From Candidatus Thiodictyon syntrophicum (GTDB lineage: Bacteria > Pseudomonadota > Gammaproteobacteria > Chromatiales > Chromatiaceae), in assembly GCF_002813775.1 (NCBI RefSeq), contig NZ_CP020370.1:2133501-2197500 (forward strand): a stretch of 64,000 nt of DNA, read 5' to 3'. This document shows, piece after piece, positions 41,979 through 50,750 of this stretch. The stretch's first letter is position 1. Every line of letters begins with the position of its first letter. The notes below the pieces were generated by a model that was given only the letters and a program-made list of their open reading frames with translations, was not told where the DNA came from and ran no database searches. Position numbers and translations under genes: made by a program.

Positions 41979-44204
41979 TTAAGAGGCCCGCCGGACCTCC
42001 AGTACATCCGGCGTCTGGGCCAGCTTGGCGAGCACCAGGTCCAGGTGCGCCTTGTCGCGCACCTCCACCGTGAAGCGCATGGCGGCGGTGTCGGTGGTGC
42101 GCTCGGAGTGTGAGTTGACGCCGAGCACGTCCACGTCGGCGTCGGCGAAGATGGAGGAGATGTCCCGCAACAGGCCCTTGCGGTCGGCGGCGATGACCAG
42201 CAGGTCCACCGGGTAGGCGGCGTCGGCCGGCTGGTCGGCCCAGCGCACGCGCAGCAGCCGCGCCGCCTCCCCCTCCGGCAGGTGGCGGACATTGGGACAG
42301 TCGCGCCGGTGTACGGTGATGCCGCGCCCGCGGGTGACGAAGCCGACGATGGCGTCGTAGGGGACCGGTTTGCAGCAATGGGCGATCTGGGTCAGCAGGT
42401 CGTCGACCCCTTCCACCACGACCTCCCCGGCGCCGGGCTTGGGCTTGCTCGGTGCCTTGGTGCGCGGCTCCGGCTCCCGTGCCTCGGGGCGCCCATCCGG
42501 GGTCCGTGGCTCGCCCACCTGGCGCGCCACCACGCCGACCGACAGGTCCCCGCGGCCGATGGCGGCCAGCAGGTCCTCCCCGCGCTTGAAGTTGTAGCGG
42601 GGGGCGAGTTGCTCCAGTTGGGGCTTTTCACTGATGCCCAGACGCACCAGTTCGCGGTCCAGGGCGGCGCGCCCGGCCTGCCAGTGCAGGTCGTGATCCT
42701 GTTGCTTGAACCATTGGCGGACCCGGTTGCGGGCGCGCGCGGTGATGAGATAGCCCTGGTGGGGGCTCAGCCAATCGCGGCTGGGGGCGGCGTTTTTCTG
42801 GGTCAGGATCTCGACCGTCTCGCCGCTGTTGAGCCGATAGCTCAGGGGGACGATGCGCCCGTTGACCCGGGCGCCCCGGCAGCGGTGGCCGATCTGCGAA
42901 TGGACCTCGTAGGCGAAGTCGAGCGGGGTCGCCCCCTTGGGCAGCTCGATCACCTTGGCGTGGGGGGTCAGGACATAGATCTGGGCGGGCTCGAACTCGG
43001 CCTTGAAGCGCTCCAGGATGTCGGTGGCGTCCTCGCCCTCGCTCTTGAGCTCCAGGAAGCTGCGCATCCAGTTGATGCGACGCTGGAACTCGGCGTCCGG
43101 GCCCTTGCCGGCCTCCTTGTAGGCCCAGTGGGCGGCCACCCCCAGCTCGGCATGGCCGTGCATCCCGTGGGTGCGGATCTGGATCTCCAGCGGCTTGTCC
43201 CCGGGGCCGATGACCGCGGTGTGCAGCGATTGGTAGAGGTTGCCCTTGGGGCTCGCGATATAGTCGTCGAATTCCTTGGGGATGTGGCGCCAGAGCCCGT
43301 GGGCGAGCCCGAGCGCGGCGTAGCAGTCGGCCACCGTGTCGACCAGGACCCGCACCGCGCGCAGGTCGAAGATCTGTGAGAGATCCACGCCCTTGCGCTG
43401 CATCTTGCGCCAGATGCTGTAGATGTGTTTGGCCCGGCCGGTCACCTCGGCCTTGATCCCGGCCTCGGCGAAGGTGCGCTGCAGGGTCGCGATGACGTCC
43501 TTGATGTAGCGCTGCCGCTCCTCGCGCCGCTCGTCGATCGCGCGGGCGACACGCTGGTAGGCCTGGGGCTCCAGGTAGCGCAGCGCCAGGTCCTCCAGTT
43601 CCCACTTGACCTGCCACATGCCGAGCCGGTTGGCGAGCGGGGCATAGATGCGCTGGGTATCGCGGCTGATCCGGGCGCGCTGTTCGCGTTCCAGATTCTT
43701 GATGGCGCGCATGAGGTGCAGGCGCTCGGCGAGCACCACCAGCACCACCCGCACATCCTCGGCGATGCCGAGCAGGAGGCGGCGCAGGTTCTCCTCATGC
43801 TGCTCCTGGTCCTTGGCGGCGATGATCGCCTCCACGTTGGCGATCTGGCCGATGCGCGCCAGGTCCCCGATCATGCGGGCGATGCCGGGTCCGAAGCGGT
43901 CGGCCAGTTGCGCCTCGGTCAGGTCGCCCAGGCCCAGACAGCCGTTGAGCAGGGCGGCGATCAGGGTCTCGTGGTCCATGCGCAACTGGGCCAGGATGTC
44001 CGCGGTGGACAGGACATGGCGCACATGGGTCTCGCCGGTCTCGATGCGGCGGTCGCCGCGGCAGCGGGTCAGCGCGGCGCAGGCCCCGGCGATCAGCTTG
44101 CGGTCCTCCAGGGCATAGTTGGGCACCAGGTTGTCCAGCCAGTGCCGGATCGCGTCGTCGTCGCCGGTATCCTGCTCGGGGAGGTTGTAGACGGGTTTAA
44201 CCAT
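41979..44204 (-). CDS. relA: RelA-type (p)ppGpp synthetase
   Basis: 741 residues from ATG 44204 (MVKPVYNLPEQDTGDDDAIR); E. coli RelA has 744. It makes pppGpp/ppGpp on starved ribosomes. The N-terminal hydrolase-like domain is degenerate (ETLIAALLNGCLGLGDL in place of the HD motif), so it is synthetase-only. The synthetase domain has GRAKHIYSIWRKMQRKGVDL, FDLRAVRVLV and GNLYQSLHTAVIGPGDKPLE, EIQIRTHGMHGHAELGVAAH. TGS (YVLTPHAKVIELPKGATPLD), helical, zinc-finger (HCCKPVPYD) and ACT domains follow. The last about 290 codons are duplicated at 27294-28172. The frame is open upstream to 44357, but ATG 44204 matches the family. Confidence 0.96.
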   Translation of the reverse strand: MVKPVYNLPEQDTGDDDAIRHWLDNLVPNYALEDRKLIAGACAALTRCRGDRRIETGETHVRHVLSTADILAQLRMDHETLIAALLNGCLGLGDLTEAQLADRFGPGIARMIGDLARIGQIANVEAIIAAKDQEQHEENLRRLLLGIAEDVRVVLVVLAERLHLMRAIKNLEREQRARISRDTQRIYAPLANRLGMWQVKWELEDLALRYLEPQAYQRVARAIDERREERQRYIKDVIATLQRTFAEAGIKAEVTGRAKHIYSIWRKMQRKGVDLSQIFDLRAVRVLVDTVADCYAALGLAHGLWRHIPKEFDDYIASPKGNLYQSLHTAVIGPGDKPLEIQIRTHGMHGHAELGVAAHWAYKEAGKGPDAEFQRRINWMRSFLELKSEGEDATDILERFKAEFEPAQIYVLTPHAKVIELPKGATPLDFAYEVHSQIGHRCRGARVNGRIVPLSYRLNSGETVEILTQKNAAPSRDWLSPHQGYLITARARNRVRQWFKQQDHDLHWQAGRAALDRELVRLGISEKPQLEQLAPRYNFKRGEDLLAAIGRGDLSVGVVARQVGEPRTPDGRPEAREPEPRTKAPSKPKPGAGEVVVEGVDDLLTQIAHCCKPVPYDAIVGFVTRGRGITVHRRDCPNVRHLPEGEAARLLRVRWADQPADAAYPVDLLVIAADRKGLLRDISSIFADADVDVLGVNSHSERTTDTAAMRFTVEVRDKAHLDLVLAKLAQTPDVLEVRRAS

Positions 44205-44357
44205 GTAAGCCAGAGGGTATGTGGGTCGTCCGGCGATGCAGGGTCGCCGTGGGCGCCGGGTCCGCCGGACTGGGGCCTGGCGCAGATTCACGCGTGGCGG
44301 ATCGGTTTCATCGCCATCATAGCAGCCTAAGTCCCGACACGACCCGAGAAACCGCAA

Positions 44358-44551
44358 CTGTCGTCGATCGCGACGAATTCCAGGGTTGCCCCGGCGACCC
44401 GAGCATTGCGCCGCGGTGTGGCTAAGCCGCAGGGGCGCCGTGGTTTGTCACCCGGAGCCGCCGCGGGGCTTAACAATATGATAAACTACCGTTTAATCAA
44501 TGCCCATAGGTAAGTACCCCAAATACTGACAGGCCGGAGGATACGGGACCC
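44358..44551. other. AT-richer spacer before the deacetylase gene
   Basis: 44475-44530 is distinctly AT-rich (AACAATATGATAAACTACCG, then TTTAATCAATGCCCATAGG) and probably carries the promoter of the following three-gene cluster. GGAGG at 44537-44541 serves the start at 44552. Confidence 0.45.
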
Positions 44552-45568
44552 ATGAGAACCTCAGTCGTCATGACGATCGATGTCGAAGCGGATATCGCCG
44601 GCGGCATCGAAAGCTATTCGGATGGCTTTCGTCCAGTCATCGACCAGCAAGTCGCCTGCAACATTGACGGACACAGCGAGGGACTGGGGTTTATCATCCG
44701 GACCTTGCGCGAGCGGGGGCTGCGTGCGACCTTCTTCGTGGAGGCCGCGCAGGCGAACTATTTCGGGCCGGCCGCCATGGGGCGCTATGTCGATCTGCTC
44801 CTGTCCGCCGCTCAGGACGTGCAGTTGCATGTCCACCCCTGCTGGTTTTCCTATCACAACGGTGTGCCTGACTTACAACAATTGCCCGGCGATTCCTGTG
44901 CGGCGCTTGCGGAGCCGGTGTTGGAGGACTTTTTCGCTCGCTCCATCGCGACCTTTCGCGACTGGACCGGCGGCCAACCCCTGGCCGTGCGTACCGGCAG
45001 CTTCCGCACCGGGCGCAACGTCTATCGGGTGATGAAGCGCTTGGGTATCCCACTTTCCTCCAATCTCTGCATCGGGCTGAGCGAGCCCGCGGAACCGGAC
45101 TACCGACTGCCTGGCGGATGCCGTCTGATCGAGGGTGTCAGGGAATATCCGTTGACCTCTTTTCTGGACCGACGCGGACTCGGGTCAGCGCGATTCCGGC
45201 CCCTGCAAGTCAGGTCGTGCTCGAGCCTGGAGATGATCGCCATCCTCGATGGGGCACAGGCCGCCGGCTACGAGACCGTGGTCATCCTGACCCATCCGTT
45301 CGAGTTCGTGAAGTCGGCCACCGAGAAGAACCGCAACGCCTGGACGCACGAGATGTTGATTACCAATCGCACCGTGCGCGCGCGCCTGCGGCGGCTGTGC
45401 GATTACCTTGTCAAACATGAAGAGCGGTTTGAGGTATGCACCTTTGCCGACTTGGCGTCCCGCCCGCCGACGTCGGTGCGCCCCGTTCGGCCGTTGCACG
45501 GATCGCCGGTTCTGTCATGGCTCCGGACCCTGGAAAACGGCTTCAGTGATCGTGTGAAATGGCTATGA
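44552..45568 (+). CDS. Polysaccharide deacetylase-like (NodB-fold) protein
   Basis: 338 residues, MRTSVVMTIDVEADIAGGIE. The NodB-fold metal motif is recognisable: aspartates in TIDVEAD and the H-x3-type pair in VQLHVHPCWF, with RATFFVEAAQANYFG (motif around the second strand), VRTGSFRTGRNVYRVMKRLG and VVILTHPFEF near the end, the last histidine completing the site. No signal peptide, so it acts in the cytoplasm or on a membrane-lipid sugar from inside. Together with the ATP-grasp gene that overlaps its stop, it looks like part of a surface-glycan or modification pathway. The substrate is unknown. Confidence 0.78.
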   Translation: MRTSVVMTIDVEADIAGGIESYSDGFRPVIDQQVACNIDGHSEGLGFIIRTLRERGLRATFFVEAAQANYFGPAAMGRYVDLLLSAAQDVQLHVHPCWFSYHNGVPDLQQLPGDSCAALAEPVLEDFFARSIATFRDWTGGQPLAVRTGSFRTGRNVYRVMKRLGIPLSSNLCIGLSEPAEPDYRLPGGCRLIEGVREYPLTSFLDRRGLGSARFRPLQVRSCSSLEMIAILDGAQAAGYETVVILTHPFEFVKSATEKNRNAWTHEMLITNRTVRARLRRLCDYLVKHEERFEVCTFADLASRPPTSVRPVRPLHGSPVLSWLRTLENGFSDRVKWL

Positions 45569-46797
45569 ACCGATCGGTGCACCGGGCTGCGCACCAGGTC
45601 ATGGTACTGGGCGTGGACTCCCCCATCGGCCTGGCGATGATACGTGAGCTCGGCAGGCACGGGGTGCTGGTGCATGGCATCGGCCGCTCCTCCCGGAGTC
45701 TGGGGCTGTATTCCCGCTATATCGCCTCGCGGCATGTGCGTCAGGATGGTGACGAGGCCCTCCTGGCCCAGCTTCTGGGCATCGCCGAGGCGACCGGCTG
45801 CCACTGGCTGATGACCGTCTCTGAAGGTGATATCTGCTGGCTGCAACGGATGCGTGAGCGGCTTGCCCCAGCGGTGGTCGCCTTGGTGCCGGAGGCGCTC
45901 CCGATGGCGCGGGTGCTGGACAAGGCGACCACCATTGCGGCGGCCCAGGGGCTGGGCATCGCTACCCCCGAGACTTGGTCGTGGCCGGATCTCGCCGCCA
46001 TGGAACGGGCTCTGCCGGGGCTGAGCTTTCCGCTGGTACTGAAATGGAGTCATCCGGCGCGCGTGCAGGTCAAACTCGATGAGATCGGCGTGGCATGTGA
46101 GAAAGCCCTTTACGTTCATGATGCCGCGCAGCTGCGGGCCTATCTGGAACTGGTCAGTCCCGTGGGGGAGTTGCCGTTGGTCCAGCGATTCTATCCCGGT
46201 TACGGTCTCGGGCAGATGGCTTACATGGCCGGCGGCACGGCGCTCTTGCGTTTTCAGCATCGGCGGATCGCGGAATGGCCGCCGGAGGGCGGGTTTTCCG
46301 CCGTCTGCGAGTCGGTGGGCCTGGACGCCCATCACGACTTATTCGAGCGTTCCCTCGAGCTGTTGCGCCGACTGGAATTTTCCGGGCCGGCGATGGTCGA
46401 GTATCGGTTCGATCCGCAGACCCGTCAGGCGGTGCTCATGGAAATCAATGGGCGCTTCTGGGGCAGTCTACCGCTCGCCTACCACGCGGGTGCCGGCTTT
46501 GTCTGGACCGCCTATGCCGTGGGGGCGCTTGGCCGTACCGACACTGTCCAACCGGCTTATCGCGCAGGTATGCGGTGCCGTTACATTGTCCCGGAGCTGA
46601 AACGCCTGCTCCGGATTACTTTCAGTCCGGGGAAGATCCAGAATCGCGCCTTGAAATTCAGTCCCGCGAAGGAGTGGCTTGGCTTTCTGGCGGCCTATGT
46701 GGATCCGCGCACCCGGTACTTCGTATTTGAGGTCGGCGATCCGCTGCCCTTTTTCTCTGATCTCTGGTTCGCCCTTACCCGCCGCTGGGGTCCTTGA
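45559..46797 (+). CDS. ATP-grasp family ligase
   Basis: 412 residues, either from ATG 45559 or from ATG 45565, which overlaps the deacetylase stop as ATGA. The N-terminal pre-grasp fold (VMVLGVDSPIGLAMIRELGR, then VHGIGRSSRSLGLYSRYIAS) and the central grasp (LSFPLVLKWSHPARVQ, LVQRFYPGYGLGQMAY, and VLMEINGRFWGSLPLAYHAG with the metal-binding E-x-N-x-R) fit carboxylate-amine ligases of the carbamoyl-phosphate-synthase-like type. It probably joins an amino acid or similar to a sugar or lipid carrier; the partner is unknown. Its last 103 bp overlap the convergent LMW-phosphatase gene. Confidence 0.82.
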   Translation: MAMNRSVHRAAHQVMVLGVDSPIGLAMIRELGRHGVLVHGIGRSSRSLGLYSRYIASRHVRQDGDEALLAQLLGIAEATGCHWLMTVSEGDICWLQRMRERLAPAVVALVPEALPMARVLDKATTIAAAQGLGIATPETWSWPDLAAMERALPGLSFPLVLKWSHPARVQVKLDEIGVACEKALYVHDAAQLRAYLELVSPVGELPLVQRFYPGYGLGQMAYMAGGTALLRFQHRRIAEWPPEGGFSAVCESVGLDAHHDLFERSLELLRRLEFSGPAMVEYRFDPQTRQAVLMEINGRFWGSLPLAYHAGAGFVWTAYAVGALGRTDTVQPAYRAGMRCRYIVPELKRLLRITFSPGKIQNRALKFSPAKEWLGFLAAYVDPRTRYFVFEVGDPLPFFSDLWFALTRRWGP

Positions 46798-47393
46798 ATG
46801 CCGTTGTGACCTGCTTGCCGCCAGGACTGCACGAGGCCGGACACACTGCGCTCGATGACGCGCAGGCAGGTGTCGAAGTAGGCTGGGCTCAGGGTCATGG
46901 GGTCGTGAATATGCGGTCGCCGCGGCCTGCCCCAGAGTCCCAGCAAGGTGATCGGCGCCGGACAGTCGCCGAGTCGGCGCCGCAACTCCCGCGCCTGGCG
47001 TATCTCCATCACGACGTACAAGTCGGTTTCCCGGGGTGAGAAATCCTCCCAGGCGGTGGCGCGATGCGCCGTCAGGTCGGCGCCGACCCGTGCCGCGGCA
47101 GTGATCGCATCCGCACAGGCGGCCTGCCCCGTCACCGTAGACAGTCCGAATGAGGCAGAGGGTACCCTCAGTTCCCGGGCGAGTTGGTGTGCATAGGGAC
47201 TGCGACAGACGTTGCCCGCACAGACCCAGACCAGACGCTCCACGCGCGCGAGCGCGGGTTGGTCGAACGGGCGTAATCTGCCCGCTGCCAGTTCGCTCCA
47301 GGCGAGGCACAGGCGCACCAGTCCACGCCAGGTGCCGAAGCGATCGTCCAGTCGGGTCAGGAGGGTGCGGTGTGCGGGTGGGGATCGGTGCAT
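46695..47393 (-). CDS. Low-molecular-weight protein tyrosine phosphatase-like protein
   Basis: 232 residues from ATG 47393 (MHRSPPAHRTLLTRLDDRFG). The P-loop is VWVCAGNVCRSPYAHQLA with C58-x5-R64, and the general-acid aspartate is in HIHDPMTLSPAYFDTCLRVI, so the phosphatase is complete. An N-terminal extension of about 50 residues precedes the domain, and the last 35 residues (IQGPQRRVRANQRSEKKGSG...) are basic, unstructured and antisense to the ATP-grasp gene, probably a run-on after loss of the original stop. Members near glycan genes dephosphorylate Wzc-type tyrosine kinases; none is seen here. Confidence 0.8.
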   Translation of the reverse strand: MHRSPPAHRTLLTRLDDRFGTWRGLVRLCLAWSELAAGRLRPFDQPALARVERLVWVCAGNVCRSPYAHQLARELRVPSASFGLSTVTGQAACADAITAAARVGADLTAHRATAWEDFSPRETDLYVVMEIRQARELRRRLGDCPAPITLLGLWGRPRRPHIHDPMTLSPAYFDTCLRVIERSVSGLVQSWRQAGHNGIQGPQRRVRANQRSEKKGSGSPTSNTKYRVRGST

Positions 47394-47473
47394 TATGGTG
47401 TCGCTGGTCTTTTCGGTAGCCGGATAGAAAAAGGGCCTGACCTGCGGCGCCCCGTCAGGCGCCGGATGCGGCT

Positions 47474-48715
47474 TCAGTCCAGGCAATGACTGACCAGTCC
47501 GTCCGCCAGTTTGGGCTCAAACCAGGTGGACTTGGGGGGCATGACCTCGCCCAAGTCCGCGACCGCCATCAGTTCGTCCATCGGGGTGGGGTAGAGCGAG
47601 AAGGCGACTGCCAACTCGCCCGAGTCCACCCGCTCCTGCAGCGCCCCGAGACCGCGGATGCCGCCCACGAAGTCGATGCGCTCGTCGCGGCGGGGGTCCG
47701 CGATGCCGAGCAGGGGGCCGATCACTTGGTCCTGGAGCAGGCTGACATCCAGTCGGCGCACCGGGTCCGCGGCGGGGATGCGGGCGGGGTTCAGATCCAG
47801 CCGGAACCAGCGGCCGGCCAGGTACATGCCGAATTGGCCCGGCCCTTGGGGGGCGATGGGCCCCGGGGCCGGCGTGATGGTGAAGGCGTCGGCCAACTGC
47901 CCCAGGAAGGTCTCCGGGGTCTTACCCTGCAGGTCCCGCACCAGGCGGTTGTACGGCAGGATCTGCATCTGATCGTGCGGGAACAGCACGGACAGAAACC
48001 AGTTGTAGGGCTCGTCGCCGGTGTGATCGGGGTTGGCGGCACGGCGTGCCGCGGCCACCCGGGAGGCGGCGGCGGAGCGGTGGTGGCCATCGGCGATATA
48101 GAGCGCATCCAGGGCGGCGAAGGTCGCGGTGAGCCCGTCGATGGTGGGCTGGTCGGCGATGGCCCAGAGTTCGTGGCGCACCCCGTCCGGGGCCGTGAAA
48201 TCGACCTCCGGGGCGGCGACGCTCACGCGGGTCAAGACCTGGTCGATGCCCGGCGTGGCGCGGTAGACCAGGAACGCGGGGCCGGTCTGGGCATTGAGCA
48301 CATCGATCTGGCGCACCCGGTCGTCCTCCTTGACCGGCCGGGTGAATTCGTGTTTCTTGATCCGCCCCGCGTCATAGGCGGCCACCGAGGCGGCGGCTAC
48401 CAGTCCGGTTTGCACCTGCCGACCCATGGTCAGGCGATAGCAGTAATAGCGCGCCGTCGGGTCGCGGACCAGCACGCCCTCCGCGCACAGCCGCTCCAGG
48501 TTCTCGCGTGCCTTGGCATAGACCGCCGGGGCATAGGGGTCGGTGTCCGGCGGCAGGTCCACCTCCGGGCGCGAGATGTGCAGAAAGCTCAGGGGCCGCC
48601 CCGCTACCATGGTGCGGGCCTCCTGGGCGTTCATCACGTCATAGGGCGGCGCCGCCACCGCGGCGGCACGGCCGGGGGCGGGGCACAGTCCGGCGAAGGG
48701 TTTGATCAATGGCAT
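47474..48715 (-). CDS. DUF1015 family protein
   Basis: 413 residues from ATG 48715 (MPLIKPFAGLCPAPGRAAAV); a GTG at 48727 would add four. Family features: AAPPYDVMNAQEAR, FLHISRPEVDLPP, YYCYRLTMGRQVQTGLVAAA, IKKHEFTRPVKEDDRVRQID, and ALYIADGHHRSAAASRVAA. The strongly conserved HE-T-P-KEDDR and DGHHR blocks suggest an enzyme, and members are found beside serine/amino-acid metabolism genes, but no activity is established that I can name. It stands alone between convergent and divergent neighbours, 80 bp from the phosphatase gene upstream of it. Confidence 0.88.
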   Translation of the reverse strand: MPLIKPFAGLCPAPGRAAAVAAPPYDVMNAQEARTMVAGRPLSFLHISRPEVDLPPDTDPYAPAVYAKARENLERLCAEGVLVRDPTARYYCYRLTMGRQVQTGLVAAASVAAYDAGRIKKHEFTRPVKEDDRVRQIDVLNAQTGPAFLVYRATPGIDQVLTRVSVAAPEVDFTAPDGVRHELWAIADQPTIDGLTATFAALDALYIADGHHRSAAASRVAAARRAANPDHTGDEPYNWFLSVLFPHDQMQILPYNRLVRDLQGKTPETFLGQLADAFTITPAPGPIAPQGPGQFGMYLAGRWFRLDLNPARIPAADPVRRLDVSLLQDQVIGPLLGIADPRRDERIDFVGGIRGLGALQERVDSGELAVAFSLYPTPMDELMAVADLGEVMPPKSTWFEPKLADGLVSHCLD

Positions 48716-48789
48716 GACGAAACTCACATCGAAAGTACGTTAGTACGGGAAGAAAGTACGTTTGTAACGAGCCAAAAGGTTAAGCACAA

Positions 48790-48932
<143 letters not shown>

Positions 48933-48959
48933 AATGGCGCTTAGGCAGTCCCAACTTTC

Positions 48960-49985
48960 TTAACGGACGGGAGGGGCATAAAGTACGCCCCCATCGCGCC
49001 ACAGCGCATTGGCCCCGCGCTCGATCTTAAGCGGTGACCCCGCACCCAGGTTGCGCTCGAAGACCTCCGCGTAGTTGCCCACCTGGTCGATGATGCGGTA
49101 GCTCCAGCCGCGGTCGAGCCCGAGCAGCTTGCCGGTCTGGCCGTCCACGTCTAGCAGGAGTTGAATGTCGTCGGCATGGGCACGCGCGCGCGCCGCATCG
49201 ACATTGCCGGAGTCGATCCCGGCCTCTTCGGCGTTGATCAGGGTGAAGAGGGTCCAGCGCACGATGTCGAACCAGCGGCCGTCGCCGGTGCGTACCACCG
49301 GTGCCAGGGGTTCCTTGGAGATCATCTCCGGCAGGATGCGATGGGCGTCCTCGCCCGCCAGTTCGGCGCGCATGGCGTAGAGCTGGGAGAGGTCCGCGGT
49401 CAGGGCATAACAGGTGCCGGCCAGGTAGGCCTTGGTTGCCGCCGGGGTATCGGGGAACTCCTTGAGATCCAACTCCATGCGATTACGTGCGAAATAGGTG
49501 CGCGCGTTCTGCGGGCCGCTGCTGCCGGCGGCGCACACCGGCTTCTTGGACAGTTCACGCGCGCTCAGGGTGCTGGTGTTGCGGTGGACCATGAAGCCCT
49601 GGCCGTCGTGGTAGAGAATGCCGACGAACGTGAGTTCCGGATCGAGGTCCCGCTCGAGGGTCCAACTGGTGTTGCGTGCGAGCAGGTCCGCTTTTCCCTG
49701 GCGCAGCGCAGCGAAGCGGTCGCCGCTGGGGGTGGGCACCAGTTCCACCTTGTCCGCGCGGCCGAGCACCGCCGCTGCCACCGCCCGACAGAAGTCCACG
49801 TCGATCCCGCTCCAGTGGTCCTGCGCATCCTTGAAGGAGAGGCCGGGAACGGCACCATTGACGGCGCAGCGCAGCACCCCGCGCGCCCTGACGTCCTGCA
49901 GGGTGTCGGCCTGGGTTGGCGTTGGGGCCAGCGGCAGGGCACCCAGAAGGGCCAGGGCGGCGAGCCGACGGGACAGTGGATGCAT
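48960..49985 (-). CDS. Amino-acid ABC transporter substrate-binding protein (AapJ-like)
   Basis: 341 residues from ATG 49985, with GGAGAG 6 nt upstream. Signal peptide MHPLSRRLAALALLGALPLA then PTPTQA. Mature part: DVRARGVLRCAVNGAVPGLS, SGIDVDFCRAVAAAVLG, and DLLARNTSWTLERDLDP, KPVCAAGSSGPQNARTYFAR and GRWFDIVRWTLFTLINAEEA, all close to AapJ/BztA periplasmic general L-amino-acid receptors (family 3 binding proteins). No permease or ATPase genes are adjacent; the spacer on the 3' side is a repeat, so this is an orphan receptor or its partners lie elsewhere. Confidence 0.92.
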   Translation of the reverse strand: MHPLSRRLAALALLGALPLAPTPTQADTLQDVRARGVLRCAVNGAVPGLSFKDAQDHWSGIDVDFCRAVAAAVLGRADKVELVPTPSGDRFAALRQGKADLLARNTSWTLERDLDPELTFVGILYHDGQGFMVHRNTSTLSARELSKKPVCAAGSSGPQNARTYFARNRMELDLKEFPDTPAATKAYLAGTCYALTADLSQLYAMRAELAGEDAHRILPEMISKEPLAPVVRTGDGRWFDIVRWTLFTLINAEEAGIDSGNVDAARARAHADDIQLLLDVDGQTGKLLGLDRGWSYRIIDQVGNYAEVFERNLGAGSPLKIERGANALWRDGGVLYAPPVR

Positions 49986-50045
49986 GGGGCTCTCCTTCAC
50001 GTTGGGGGCGGTACGCCATCCTACCAGCATGGGCGAGGGGGGGCG

Positions 50046-50312
50046 ATGGGACCAGGGCGGGTGTTATCCTTTGCCCGCGCCGCGCTGCGCCGCCGCGGTG
50101 CGCGCCCGGTCTGGGTGGCCGGGGCCTTGCTGCTCGTGCCGGCGGTGGTCAAGCGGCCCCTGCTCGACCTGGCCGTGACCGGCACCGTTGCCCGCATCGT
50201 CGCCTTCATCGGCGTGGGGGTCATGATGATCGCCATCGGCTCCGCGGCGCTGCGGGCCGCGGCGGCGACCGGCAGTCAATCCCTGATGACGTCACAACCC
50301 GGAGGCCATGAG
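50046..50312 (+). pseudogene. DUF2339-like C-terminal remnant or N-terminal extension of the next gene
   Basis: From ATG 50046 codons read MGPGRVLSFARAALRRRGAR, PVWVAGALLLVPAVVKRPLL and TGTVARIVAFIGVGVMMIAI, two hydrophobic helices resembling the end of DUF2339-type membrane proteins. It is in the same frame as the following gene with no stop between, but a strong GGAGG and ATG inside make a separate start at 50313 more likely. Confidence 0.4.
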
Positions 50313-50750
50313 ATGCCGCTGCGCCGCATGAAACAGCAACCCGCCACTGCCCGCCGGCGCTGCCCGGCGCTGTTGCTGAGCCTCCTCGCCGCCGCCTTTT
50401 CCGCCACGGCCGACCCGCGCCTGCGCTGTCAGATCGAGCAGGGCGGCACCGTGCAGGTCCTCGACGTCGCCCCCGTGGCCGATCCCTACAGCGTCGCGCC
50501 CGTCACCATCAACGGCCGGTTCCGCTTCAAGGCCGTCGTCATCGGTGACGCGCGGCGGATTGCCTATATCAATCTCTATACCTATTTTCAGACCGAGCGG
50601 CGCCTGGTCCTGCTGCATCAGGCCAAGTATATCGCCCCCACGATTGCGTCCGACCCCGCCGCGACGCTCACCGGGTGGAACTATCTGTATTCTCCCGGGC
50701 GGGAGCGTGAATTGCAGTATCGTTGTACCCTGGTGGAGGTAGCCCCATGA
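50313..50750 (+). CDS. Small secreted protein, unknown function
   Basis: 145 residues from ATG 50313, chosen for GGAGG 7 nt upstream. N-terminus MPLRRMKQQPATARRRCPAL followed by LLLSLLAAAFSATA is a clear signal peptide with an A-x-A site. The mature part is RLRCQIEQGGTVQVLDVAPV, DPYSVAPVTINGRFRFKAVV, YINLYTYFQTERRLVLLHQA and GRERELQYRCTLVEVAP, a beta-rich domain with one likely disulfide (C-x-IEQGG and YRC). No family recognised. The stop overlaps the CapA-family gene start (ATGA), so they are co-translated. Confidence 0.7.
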   Translation: MPLRRMKQQPATARRRCPALLLSLLAAAFSATADPRLRCQIEQGGTVQVLDVAPVADPYSVAPVTINGRFRFKAVVIGDARRIAYINLYTYFQTERRLVLLHQAKYIAPTIASDPAATLTGWNYLYSPGRERELQYRCTLVEVAP

